Positions 24,563-33,854 of a stretch of 35,433 bases of DNA are shown here, piece by piece. The translations under genes were made by a program, and so were the position numbers. The notes under the pieces are model-generated. The model did not search any database, was not told the DNA's origin, and saw nothing but the letters and a program-made list of their open reading frames with translations. The DNA comes from CAZNDN01 sp964571815 (GTDB lineage: Bacteria > Fibrobacterota > Chitinivibrionia > Chitinivibrionales > WJKA01), in NCBI GenBank assembly GCA_964571815.1, contig CAZNDN010000028.1:1-35433 (forward strand), given 5' to 3'. Numbering within the stretch: the stretch's first letter is position 1; each line of letters begins with the position of its first letter.

Positions 24563-25572
24563 GCTGCGCGCGGCGCCTTTCCGCAGGGCACGCCGTTGCC
24601 CTCATTGAAAGAACTCCAGGGGAGGTTTGCCGCGAATTATCGGACGGTGCGAAAGGCCCTTGCAATGCTGCTCCGGCGGCGCCTGGTCACCAGGGAATCG
24701 CGTCGGTACACCGTGCGACGGCTCACCCGGGACACGAAGACGCACTCGATTGTACTGATCGTACACGTTGAAAAGGACGCGGGCTTTTCGCTGTCCCAGC
24801 TCAACGAGCACTACCTGTTTTTCTTCGAGCAGCAGTGTCTTCAAGCGGGCATATCACCCCGGACCACCCTCTATTTTCTGGATGATCACGCCCGCCCCAC
24901 GTACGTGTCGGCGTCGGGAGCAAAGCGGAAAAAGCTGGATCACCATGCCGGGGTCCTCGGCTACATCGTCCTGGTGCTGCATCCGCGGCACGGCTACGAG
25001 CACGTGGTTCGTGATTGCGCCTCACGCGGTGTGCCCGTGGCTATCCTCGACGAAATCGGCGACATACGCCTGCCGCCGACCACTCTCTCGCGCCCCATGG
25101 CGGTGTTCCCGATCGGCACCCCAACGCGGGCCGCTCAAGCGGTCGGGCAGTACCTCCTGATGCCGGGGCACCGAAGCATCGCCTACATCTCACCGTTCCA
25201 GGCAACGGCATGGTCACGGATACGGCTGGACGGGTTGCGAGACGTTTTCAACGACCCGGCCGGGCACTCCGGCGCCGCGACATCACCGCATGGGTGTGCG
25301 CGAACGATGCCGTGGCAATCGACGCGCTGGACTTCCTGCGTGAGCGCTCAGTCTCCGTTCCCGGCACAATCTCGGTTGTGGGTTTCGACAACGAGCGCCG
25401 CGGCATGGACCACGGCCTGACAACCTACGACTTTTCCATGCGATCCATTGTCGATGCCATGATATCCTTCCTGACCAGGCCCACCGAATTCCTGCGCACC
25501 CACAGGAACCGCTCCGTCGAGATCGGAGGTGTGGTCGTGGAAAGAACCACAACCGCTCCGCCCCGCGCGTAA
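24563..25572 (+). pseudogene. Broken double-winged-helix/LacI-type regulator
   Basis: A third relative of the regulators at 6211-7746 and 33855-35408, clearly defective. The frame begins at the edge of repeat copy B without a start codon: ARGAFPQGTPLPSLKELQG aligns to the second winged helix of the intact proteins, so the first DNA-binding domain and part of the second are missing. It continues through the sensor (TVRKALAML, HRSIAYISPFQATAWSRIRLDGLRDVF) to about 25265. There about 95 residues are missing and the frame shifts; the rest (DITAWVCANDAVAIDAL, SVPGTISVVGFDNE, LTTYDFSMRSIVDAMI) is in another frame up to the stop at 25572. The missing segment corresponds to the helical insert typical of these regulators. 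It is convergent with the GH2 gene at 25700. An ancestral role in regulating that locus is plausible. Confidence 0.8.
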
Positions 25573-25670
25573 CCAGAGGCTGAGGAGGTTGGGAAGATGT
25601 GGATTCGAGGTCGGATGGAAATGCGGCGGAGTTGACGAATCGGCCGTGCCGGCCCGCCTCCCACCCGCTG

Positions 25671-25696
25671 AATATCATAAAAAAAAACCGTCCCCC
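25671..25696 (+). repeat. Dispersed 26-bp repeat, copy C
   Basis: AATATCATAAAA followed by an A-run, then CCGTCCCCC. It abuts the 3' end of the GH2 gene (stop codon at 25700-25702). Read on the GH2 strand it is GGGGGACGG followed by nine Ts, which could also help transcription end. Confidence 0.55.
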
Positions 25697-25699
25697 GGC

Positions 25700-28600
25700 C
25701 TAGTTCTTCATCTGAACCGTAACCACGTGAAACCCGCGTGCGATGCCGAGTCTCGTGCGGCAATCGATCCGGGCCGGGGTCTTGTGGTCAAAGCGAATCC
25801 GCCCGCGGACCTTTCCGGCAACATCATAGACCGTCACCACGCTCGGACCTCCCCTGAAACGGGGCGGTACGGAGAGCCTCCCCCCGGCAATCCGCAGCAC
25901 CGCCCGGCCTGCCGGGGCCGTGCGGAGCGGCCGGGACATGCCGCGGCGCGTCGGATTGGTCGCTTGCGCGCGGGCGGGAAGAGCATGGTCAAGATTGTAG
26001 TAGGTCTCATTGTCGCCGATCGATGAGCCCAGCGTGGTCAGCAGCAGAGACGCCAACCGTGTACCCCGCTCCGAATCGCCGTCAAGCAACAACTGATTCA
26101 GCAGCCAGAATCCCTCCCCCTGTTCGATTTTCAGCAACGCCGGTTTCCTGTCTGCATACCAGTCGTTCTGATACCGGCAGCGCGCGTGCTCCTTCCCGTG
26201 ATAGGTCCGCTCCCCCGGAATCGCCGAAAGAATCGGCGCTCGCGGCGCGATCAGGATATTCACGCTTTCGTCGACTTTCGCCGGAACAACCCCCTGCTCG
26301 ATAATATCGCTTGTCCAGTCAAGGTCCTTGTTGCTGATACCCAGCAGCAGCCGGTCGGGATTCGGCTCCCACGACGGAGGGATGGTGATGGTCCCGAAAC
26401 GCACGGGTTCGCGAGTGGTTGTCTTCGTGCGCCACCCGCGCGCACTCTTGATACACCGCGTGGTCTGCGACGGCGCGGCAAGCTGAATGGACACGGGCAG
26501 CAGGCCGCGATACGCTCCCTCGGTCGCATTTCCGACACGGCACACCATCACCTTTCCGCCGCCCTCCACGAACCCGCGCAGCTTCGTCGATGATGGCGCG
26601 GTTGAGAGGCTCGATGCGATGTCCGGATCCTGACCGTCGACAATCAGCACCGTGTACTCGGCCGGGTCGGGCAGGGCCGCGGCATCCACGGGCTCGTAGT
26701 GCAATTCAAGACCGTCGTAGAACGCCTTCACTTCCCCCTCACCGGCAATCAGGCCGGTCTTTGCTTTCTCGGCCGGAGTGTACGAACCGAGATAGTTGAG
26801 CATGTTGCACAAGAGATGGCCGGCCACCGGTTCTTCGGCAAAATGAGCAACGAGCGACATTTGGCAAAGGATCAACGTGCCTTTTCCGGCCGGAATCTCC
26901 AGCAGGGGAGCATAGTCACCGTCGCCGTCGGCCGCAAGAAGCACGGCGGCATTGCCGGCCGCGGTCGGTCGACGGTAGGGGTCGCCGGCCACGTCACGGT
27001 TGCCGCGCCAATGCGACAGGTCGTTCTGGTTCAGCCCCGCAAGTGCGGCGTGGCGGGGACCGTGCAGCAGGTACTGGATATCATCGGGGCCGCCCGTCTC
27101 CAGCGACGGGGTCGCCGGCGGCAGCGACGGTGTCGCGTCCTGCCGAAGCACCAGGGCACGGCCGCCCGAGATGAAGAAATCCGCGGCGAGCCCTTCGCAA
27201 TCGGGCGTACCTTCACCGATCAGCAGCACGTCGATCCCCGGATACGAAACCTCGGCCGGGTTGCTCACCCGGGTGAAGCTCACTCCGAGGTTGTTGAGCA
27301 AGTTTGCGGCCCCGCCCCCGGGATCGTACACCCCGAGCGTTTTCCCGGAAAGGCCCGTCAGGTGCGCTTCCGCGGAAAACCGCGGAAAGACGGCGCCCTC
27401 GATCGAAACCTCATGAACCGGTTGACCGTCACTGATGAACACCCGCTTGATCAGCACCGGCGTCCGCTCATCGACATCCGGCGCGGTCCACGACACGGAA
27501 GCGTTTTCGTATGAGTTCCCCGGCGTAAGATTGTCAAACGGTGCATCGGCAATCTCGGTGGAAGCGATCACGGCATGGTCGCTCCGGCGCACGATTTCGC
27601 ACCGCAGCGAAGTGGCAGGCCTGAGAAGCTCGTACTCCAGGTCGAATGACTGCCGAACCGTCTCGCCCGCGAAGAAATTGAAATCATGGCCATTCTCTCC
27701 GGTCGTGTCGACGAGCCGGTCGGAGCACCGCACGGGTTGGAACAAGTCGGTGTAGAGATAGAAGTTGGGCAGCGGATCGTACAGCGGCAGCGACGGGTCG
27801 CACCAGTTGATAGCGTGACAACCGGAGAAGACATACGCGGGTTTGGCGCCCGGTTTCTTGTCGTCGGGCCAGGTGAGGGGATGTGAATCGGCGTTGTCGA
27901 AGAAGGGCTGGTGTCGCAGTGCGTCCTGAATGATAGTCCAGGAGCAGTAGCCGGCGTAGTCGGCCCGCTGCAATCCGCGGGTCTTGTCACGGTACTCGAT
28001 ACCGTACTTCCAGTTGTAAGCGCCGAAATCCTGGCAGGCGTATTCGTAGCCCACCGGGCCCTTGTACTGCTCGCCGAAAAAGCACTTCTGCGTCCACAGC
28101 CCTCCGTACTCATCCATCATCTGCGGCTTCGACGGATCCTGGATCTTCGGGACCCATTCACCCGACAGACAACTGTAACAACCCCAGTCGTTTTTCTTTC
28201 CTTCGGGGTCCCGTTCCCAGTGGTAGTGATTCGAGCACACCTCATCCCAGCACCAGTAGTGATCGTTTGAATAGATGACTCGGGTAGGATCGAATTGTTT
28301 GGCATACTCCACGGCCGCGCCGGGATCGCCGCCGGCGACATTGTACTCATTGGCACAGCTCCACATGATGATACTCGGATGGTTGCGGTCGCGCTCCATC
28401 CAGTACCTGATATGAGACAGCGGGGAGCCGCCGTTTTCGTGACAGGAGCCGTAGAATCCGCTTTCGGCCACGATCATGATGCCCATGGAATCCGCGACGT
28501 CGAGCAGCACCGGATCGTAGGGCATGGCATGGGGCCGGAAGTAGTTGACACCCCATTGTTTCAGGGAGGTAAAGAGCGCTTCGGCAAACCCCCGTGTCTG

Positions 28601-29587
28601 CTGGTACTCACCAAAGTAGTGCTGACTGTCTCCGCGCAGCTTGGTCTTCACCCTGTTGAGCCGAAACTGGTTCCCGTCACGATAGAATTCCTTGAATCCG
28701 AACCGCGTTTTCTTCCAGTCAATGACGGTCGTTTTGTCCTGCTCGTACATCACGGTGTGAATAGTGTAGCGATAGGGATCATACGGGAACCAGAGTCGAG
28801 GATCCCGCCACGCGCGCGAACACGAAAACGTTACCGAATCACCCGCCCCGACCGTCTTCAGTCCGTCGACGTCGAAGGTCAGGACCACGGCCCCGGTGTG
28901 ATCCGTGACGAAATTGCGAATATACAGCGATCGGGACTCCCGTCCCAGGTTCTTCACGGGAATATCACACGAGATCTGCTTATTGCGAAACGAGGTCTTG
29001 ACAAAGAAATTGTTCTCAACGAAAACCTCGGGATAGGCTTTGAGCATGACATCCTGCCACATCCCCCGGTGGAACCGGGCGTAGCTGCAGGCGCCGAAGG
29101 GCATGATCGCGGTGTCCCCGATATCCACGGTGAGAGTGTCGTTTTGATAGTTGAGGTGCGGGCTGATGACGAACTCAAACGGCGAAAACCCGTCGGTCCA
29201 CTCCCCCACTTCCGTACCGTTGACCGAAACGGTGGTATGGAAAAAGCTCGCACCCACGGCAAACCTGATCACCTTCCCGCCCTGCTCGGGCCATCCCATG
29301 AACGCCGTATAGAGCGGTTTGACGTATTTGGCCGGTTTGTCGGTCGTCAAGGGATAATCGAACCAGCGGTAATTATGGAACAGCCCCCATGTTGCCGGTA
29401 CCTGGATTGTCGCCCATCCGCTGCCCTCCTGAAAGATGTCCCATTGCCCGTTCAGACTCATCCGCTCGCGGATCTCCCGCGACGGGAGGCTTGACGGGAG
29501 ACCCGGAACCTCCGCGCCCCGAGGGGCCGCCGGCACGACAAGCCAACACCACACGAACATTCTGATTGCCGATTGAGTAAAACGCAT
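25700..29587 (-). CDS. Secreted GH2-family glycoside hydrolase with two GATase-like domains
   Basis: Secreted retaining glycosidase of 1295 residues. A signal peptide is followed by the GH2 sugar-binding domain (about 40-180), an Ig-like domain, and the TIM barrel (about 300-590). The barrel carries the acid/base Glu in WSCANEY (E414, codon 28346-28348) and a candidate nucleophile Glu in MMDEYGGLW (E493, codon 28109-28111). Beyond the barrel are two class-I glutamine-amidotransferase-like domains (about 745-830 and 945-1035), often seen as non-catalytic modules in large beta-galactosidases, and a T9SS-like tail (VTVYDVAGKVRG). It is a paralogue of the upstream gene, sharing NQND-SHW, MLNYLG-YTPA and AKTGLIAG. 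Only 30 bp separates it from that gene, so they form an operon. Beta-galactosidase, beta-glucuronidase or beta-mannosidase activity is possible; sequence alone does not decide. Confidence 0.85.
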   Translation of the reverse strand: MRFTQSAIRMFVWCWLVVPAAPRGAEVPGLPSSLPSREIRERMSLNGQWDIFQEGSGWATIQVPATWGLFHNYRWFDYPLTTDKPAKYVKPLYTAFMGWPEQGGKVIRFAVGASFFHTTVSVNGTEVGEWTDGFSPFEFVISPHLNYQNDTLTVDIGDTAIMPFGACSYARFHRGMWQDVMLKAYPEVFVENNFFVKTSFRNKQISCDIPVKNLGRESRSLYIRNFVTDHTGAVVLTFDVDGLKTVGAGDSVTFSCSRAWRDPRLWFPYDPYRYTIHTVMYEQDKTTVIDWKKTRFGFKEFYRDGNQFRLNRVKTKLRGDSQHYFGEYQQTRGFAEALFTSLKQWGVNYFRPHAMPYDPVLLDVADSMGIMIVAESGFYGSCHENGGSPLSHIRYWMERDRNHPSIIMWSCANEYNVAGGDPGAAVEYAKQFDPTRVIYSNDHYWCWDEVCSNHYHWERDPEGKKNDWGCYSCLSGEWVPKIQDPSKPQMMDEYGGLWTQKCFFGEQYKGPVGYEYACQDFGAYNWKYGIEYRDKTRGLQRADYAGYCSWTIIQDALRHQPFFDNADSHPLTWPDDKKPGAKPAYVFSGCHAINWCDPSLPLYDPLPNFYLYTDLFQPVRCSDRLVDTTGENGHDFNFFAGETVRQSFDLEYELLRPATSLRCEIVRRSDHAVIASTEIADAPFDNLTPGNSYENASVSWTAPDVDERTPVLIKRVFISDGQPVHEVSIEGAVFPRFSAEAHLTGLSGKTLGVYDPGGGAANLLNNLGVSFTRVSNPAEVSYPGIDVLLIGEGTPDCEGLAADFFISGGRALVLRQDATPSLPPATPSLETGGPDDIQYLLHGPRHAALAGLNQNDLSHWRGNRDVAGDPYRRPTAAGNAAVLLAADGDGDYAPLLEIPAGKGTLILCQMSLVAHFAEEPVAGHLLCNMLNYLGSYTPAEKAKTGLIAGEGEVKAFYDGLELHYEPVDAAALPDPAEYTVLIVDGQDPDIASSLSTAPSSTKLRGFVEGGGKVMVCRVGNATEGAYRGLLPVSIQLAAPSQTTRCIKSARGWRTKTTTREPVRFGTITIPPSWEPNPDRLLLGISNKDLDWTSDIIEQGVVPAKVDESVNILIAPRAPILSAIPGERTYHGKEHARCRYQNDWYADRKPALLKIEQGEGFWLLNQLLLDGDSERGTRLASLLLTTLGSSIGDNETYYNLDHALPARAQATNPTRRGMSRPLRTAPAGRAVLRIAGGRLSVPPRFRGGPSVVTVYDVAGKVRGRIRFDHKTPARIDCRTRLGIARGFHVVTVQMKN

Positions 29588-29617
29588 ACGTTGCCGCCGA
29601 TTCCGATGATGGTGTGA

Positions 29618-32600
29618 TTACTTCCGCCCGGTCATGCTCGCCTTGACAACATACAAGGCGCCGCGAGCCGCATTGAAATCCCTCGCGACATCGACCATCC
29701 GCCTCGCCCTCGGTATGTCGACCTGCCTTACCAGCCTTCCCCGCACATCGAAGATCATCATCCGGACCGCCTTGCCGCGCCAGTGGGAGGGAAACTCAAC
29801 TCTTCCGTTGCAGACCTTTTGAATGAGGCGCCGCGGCGTCCGGTGTACGATTCCCGGTTTGATCTTGCGGACAGGATACTCCTGCTGCGGGAGAGCGACC
29901 GAGTAGTGTGTGTTGTAGTAGGTAGGAGTATCGCCCAGTGTCGCTCCCAGGGAAGTAAGCAGCAGCGAAGCGATACGTTTGCCCTTGTCGCCCCCCTGGT
30001 GAAGATTCATCTGGTTGATCACCCAGCAGCCTTCACCCTCATTGAGCCTGAGGAGAACCGACTGCCGGTCGCGCAGCCACGTGTTCCACTTCTGTGCTGC
30101 ATCGGGACCAAGGTGCGCCCATCCGCCCGAGTGGTGATAATCCTCATCGCGGAGCGCGGCAAGCGGAACGATGTCCGGGTAGGTGCTCCGATACGTACCG
30201 CTGTAGCGGAGGCCGTTGTCTGCAATCCGGGTACCGTCCCAGTACAGGTCCTTGTTGTTGAGACCCAGCAGCAGGGGATCGGGATTGTATTCAAAGGGGT
30301 AGGGGATGTTGATACACCCGTAGCGTGTCAGGATATCCCCGGTATCGTGACGCCGCCACGTAAGGGCGCACTTGACCGCCCGCTTCTCAGCACCGGCATC
30401 GGCGGGCTGAACCGTCACCTGGTGAGGGAAGAGCTTGTTGAACGCGGCCGCGTTCGCACCGGTCAGCCCCCAGACCAGTACCCTGCCCCCGCCGTTGACA
30501 AATGCGCTCAAAGCCGCTTCGTTGCCGGCCGATGCCGCCGAAGAGGATGAACCGTCCACCAGCAGCAGGGAGAACGAAGAGAGGTCCGGAAGAGCGCCGG
30601 GATCGAGCTGCTCGTAGTACAGACCCAATCCGTCGCAGAAGCTCTTCATGTCGCCGGTTCCGGCAATGAGACCGGTCTTCGCCTTGTCCGCGGGCGTGTA
30701 ACCGCCGAGATAGTTGAGCATGTTACACAGCAATTGGCCCGTGACCGGTTCTTTCTCGAAATTGTCGCAGAGATTCAACTGGCTGCACAGGTAGAGCCCC
30801 TTGCCGCTGGGATACTCGACAATCGGCGCGTAGTCGCCTTCGTTGTTGCCGCCGAGCAGCACCCGGGCCATGTGTCCCGCGGGACGCGCGAAAACCTTGT
30901 CGGCACGCTTCACACCGCCGCTCCAGTGCGAGAAGTCGTTCTGGTTGAGGTTTTTGAATATCCTGTGCCGGGCGCCGTGCACCAGAAACTGCGGGTCGAC
31001 GGAATCGGGCTCGACAAGCGTGTAGTCCGGGACGACCAGGCCGGGGTCCGCCGACTGCTCCAGGCAGAGTATCCTTCCTCCGTCCCTGACAAACGATGCG
31101 GGAACCTTTCCTTCAGTCGGACTGTTTTTGCCGATTACCAGTATTTCGGTCTCGGGGTAGCTCAGGTTTGAGAGGCTGCCGTTGGGATCGAGATCGAGGT
31201 TGTTGACTCCGAGTCCCATGGTAAACACCAGCATCTCAAACACGCTGCCTTCTTTGTCGTACACCGCGATGGCCCGGTTAGCCGCATCGGGGATATGCGT
31301 GGCCGAGAATGCCGGAAAGATCTTTCCCGGCACGTCGCAGTTGTATACCCGCGCGGCCCCGTCGTGGAAACTCCGACGGATGATGACGGGGGTGACTTCG
31401 TTGACGGTCGGTGCTTCCCACGAGGCGGTCAGGTCCTCGTAGATGGTACCGGGTACAAGGTCGTGGAAGGGCGAAGAGGTGACATCATTGCTCCACAGCA
31501 CGCTGCCGTCGTCGGCACGCACGATCTCACAGCGCATCCTGTCGGCCGGACGCAGCGCGAAGTAGTGAAGATCGAATCGGCGGCTGAATTGTTCGCCCGA
31601 GGAGTAATTGTAGTCCTGTTCGCCGGTCAGGCCGTTGAGATACTTCCAGGAATCGCTGCAGTGGACCTCCCTGATAATATCGGTAATCATGTGGTAGCTC
31701 ACCTTGGGATTCACCGCGGGCAGTTCAGGATCGAGATAGTTGACCGTATTGGTGAAGGGCTTAATGCGTTGCGGCTTCAACCCGGGCGCCGTCCGGTCGG
31801 GCCAGGTGTAGAGGTAACCGTCTCGTCGTGATACGCCGGGCTCCTCGAAGAAAAACGGTTGCCATCGCCAGAAATCATGCCATACACCGAAAATCGACCA
31901 CATGGCATAGTACTCGTCCCGCTGCATGGCCAGGCATTTCCAGAACATCTCCCGTCCGAAATACCACTCAATCGAGTGGTTCTCCGCGTACATTTCGTAC
32001 CCCACGGGGCCGGGTGCATCCACGGCTTTCCGTGACGACCGCGTGCTTCCCGAATCAACCCAGCCGCCGGTCCACATGCTGCCCATTTCTCCGCCGTAGT
32101 GGGGAAGTTCGGAATTCTTGTTCGGCACCATGGTGCTGTCGGCCCTGGTGGAGCCGTACCCGTAGTACACGCCGGGGGCCTTGGCCTGCCACGAATAGTG
32201 TGTTGTCGAGATATCCCATTCCGACCAGTGACCGTTGGAGTGACATATCAGCGAAGAGTCCATCTCGTTGCACTTCTCAACAAAAGGCCACTCCGGAATG
32301 CCGTTGGTACCGGTCTCGTTGCCCGTCGACCAGGTGATAACGCAGGGATGGTTGCGGTCGCGCTCGATAAGCTTCGCGGTATGTTCACGATAGAATTGAA
32401 TCATCTCATTGCTCAGAACAGCATCGCGATCCTTGGGATTCTGCAGCTTGGGCCCGCGCGATTGGATGCAGATTGCGGTCTCGTTGTCGATAAGGAACCC
32501 AAGCGAATCCGCTACATCGAGCCAGACCGGATCGTAGGGCTGGAGGTGGGGACGGTAGTACCGGATACCGTCTTTTTTCCACTCCTTGATAATGTTAATC

Positions 32601-33601
32601 GCATACTGCCTGGTCTGCATGTATTCACCGTAGTAGTGGTGCGAGTCGCCGGTGAGCTTGCAGCGCCTGCCGTTGAACATGAGATTCCTGCCTTCGACAT
32701 ACACTTCCCTGAAACCAAACCGAGTCTTCTTCCAGTCGATAACCGTAGTCTCGTCGGTGTCGTACAAAACGGTATGGATATGGTACAGGTAGGGATCGTG
32801 CGGAAACCACAGGTGCGCATCGGGCCAGGAGGAGGTGCACCAGACCGTATCCATTTCCCCCGGTCCGACACTGCGCGGTCCGTCGCCGTCGAATATCTTG
32901 ACAACGGCGCCGTCGGGACCGGTGACATAATTCCTGACATGAAATGTGCGTTCTTTGGTATCTTCGTTGCGAACCGGAACAAGACAGGTAATGCTCTTCT
33001 TGCGGTACGACGGGTTGACGAAGAAGTGGTTTTCGACGAAGAGCTTCGGATACGATCTCAGGTACACGTCCTGCCACATACCGCGTCGGCTCGCCGACCA
33101 CATGCTCGATTCGTACCCCCGCTTGTTCTCCACCATGACCTCGATAGTCTCCTCTCCGCCCGTGAGTGCGGAGTTGATAATGAATTCAAACGGGGTCTGC
33201 CCTTCGTTGTTGGTGCCGACTTCACGGTCGTTCACCTTCACCGTGGTGAAAAAGAGACTGGCATTGCAGGCGAACCTGACAATCCGGTCGTCCATTGAAC
33301 CGGGCACGGTCAGACGTTTGCGATAGGTGCCGACCAGATCCGTTTCGCTCTTGCCGGGACGGTATAGGCCGAAACAGTCCGCCATGCCGTAGAAAGACCC
33401 ACCGCCCCACGTACTGGGAACCGGGATCTCCGACCAGGCGTCATCACCGAGCTTGAAATCCCATATCCCGTTGAGACAGATCTCTTCACGGACCGGCTGG
33501 GAGGGCAGGTTATCCGGAAGTGCGTTCGCGGAAGTGGTGACACACAACAGTATCGCCGCGAGAACGGATGGAACAGGGCCGAGACTATGTCGCAGTGCCA
33601 T
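29618..33601 (-). CDS. Secreted GH2-family glycoside hydrolase with two GATase-like domains (paralogue)
   Basis: First gene of the tandem GH2 operon, 1327 residues. ATG 33601 is chosen because AAGGAG lies eight bases upstream and a signal peptide ending near SANA follows; the frame extends upstream through a 100-N gap without support. Domain order matches the downstream paralogue: sugar-binding (about 40-180), Ig-like, TIM barrel with acid/base Glu in WSTGNETG (E429, codon 32315-32317) and a candidate nucleophile Glu in HYGGEMGSMW (E505, codon 32087-32089), two GATase-like domains (about 775-850 and 978-1055), and a T9SS-like tail (MMIFDVRGRLVRQ, GALYVVKASM). The nucleophile strand differs from the paralogue (GGEMG versus DEYGG), so the two may act on different linkages. 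It is divergent from the regulator at 33855, the likely controller. Confidence 0.85.
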   Translation of the reverse strand: MALRHSLGPVPSVLAAILLCVTTSANALPDNLPSQPVREEICLNGIWDFKLGDDAWSEIPVPSTWGGGSFYGMADCFGLYRPGKSETDLVGTYRKRLTVPGSMDDRIVRFACNASLFFTTVKVNDREVGTNNEGQTPFEFIINSALTGGEETIEVMVENKRGYESSMWSASRRGMWQDVYLRSYPKLFVENHFFVNPSYRKKSITCLVPVRNEDTKERTFHVRNYVTGPDGAVVKIFDGDGPRSVGPGEMDTVWCTSSWPDAHLWFPHDPYLYHIHTVLYDTDETTVIDWKKTRFGFREVYVEGRNLMFNGRRCKLTGDSHHYYGEYMQTRQYAINIIKEWKKDGIRYYRPHLQPYDPVWLDVADSLGFLIDNETAICIQSRGPKLQNPKDRDAVLSNEMIQFYREHTAKLIERDRNHPCVITWSTGNETGTNGIPEWPFVEKCNEMDSSLICHSNGHWSEWDISTTHYSWQAKAPGVYYGYGSTRADSTMVPNKNSELPHYGGEMGSMWTGGWVDSGSTRSSRKAVDAPGPVGYEMYAENHSIEWYFGREMFWKCLAMQRDEYYAMWSIFGVWHDFWRWQPFFFEEPGVSRRDGYLYTWPDRTAPGLKPQRIKPFTNTVNYLDPELPAVNPKVSYHMITDIIREVHCSDSWKYLNGLTGEQDYNYSSGEQFSRRFDLHYFALRPADRMRCEIVRADDGSVLWSNDVTSSPFHDLVPGTIYEDLTASWEAPTVNEVTPVIIRRSFHDGAARVYNCDVPGKIFPAFSATHIPDAANRAIAVYDKEGSVFEMLVFTMGLGVNNLDLDPNGSLSNLSYPETEILVIGKNSPTEGKVPASFVRDGGRILCLEQSADPGLVVPDYTLVEPDSVDPQFLVHGARHRIFKNLNQNDFSHWSGGVKRADKVFARPAGHMARVLLGGNNEGDYAPIVEYPSGKGLYLCSQLNLCDNFEKEPVTGQLLCNMLNYLGGYTPADKAKTGLIAGTGDMKSFCDGLGLYYEQLDPGALPDLSSFSLLLVDGSSSSAASAGNEAALSAFVNGGGRVLVWGLTGANAAAFNKLFPHQVTVQPADAGAEKRAVKCALTWRRHDTGDILTRYGCINIPYPFEYNPDPLLLGLNNKDLYWDGTRIADNGLRYSGTYRSTYPDIVPLAALRDEDYHHSGGWAHLGPDAAQKWNTWLRDRQSVLLRLNEGEGCWVINQMNLHQGGDKGKRIASLLLTSLGATLGDTPTYYNTHYSVALPQQEYPVRKIKPGIVHRTPRRLIQKVCNGRVEFPSHWRGKAVRMMIFDVRGRLVRQVDIPRARRMVDVARDFNAARGALYVVKASMTGRK

Positions 33602-33614
33602 GGATGCTCTCCTT

Positions 33615-33714
33615 NNNNNNNNNNNNNNNNNNNNNNNNNNNNNNNNNNNNNNNNNNNNNNNNNNNNNNNNNNNNNNNNNNNNNNNNNNNNNNNNNNNNNN
33701 NNNNNNNNNNNNNN
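33615..33714. other. Assembly gap (100 N) in the GH2/regulator intergenic region
   Basis: The flanks (ending GCTCTCCTT and starting CGATCCCGC) share no overlap, so real sequence is probably missing. The leftward GH2 promoter probably lies in or beside it. Confidence 0.85.
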
Positions 33715-33798
33715 CGATCCCGCTTCGCAGCCTCTTGGACAAGATAAGGAAACCAGGCTGACCACACACCACAATTCTCATGCCGGAATAGTATTATT

Positions 33799-33827
33799 TG
33801 ATATATTTATTGCAGTGTGATATATTT
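33799..33827. promoter_or_regulatory. Direct repeat upstream of regulator, candidate operator/promoter
   Basis: TGATATATTT occurs at 33799-33808 and again at 33818-33827, a 19-bp period (about two helical turns), in an AT-rich stretch just before the regulator ATG. Its position suits binding by a protein with two DNA-binding domains, and the TATATTT segments may also serve as -10 elements. The arrangement differs from the inverted repeat beside the paralogous regulator (7766-7790). Confidence 0.45.
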
Positions 33828-33854
33828 TTAGTTGACCAGCTTTTAAGGTTCCTT

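Noticed and set aside
24596..25420. Truncated regulator taken as a functional short regulator starting at TTG 24596
   Set aside because: It lacks the first DNA-binding domain and the start of the second, and its C-terminal sensor half is in another frame.
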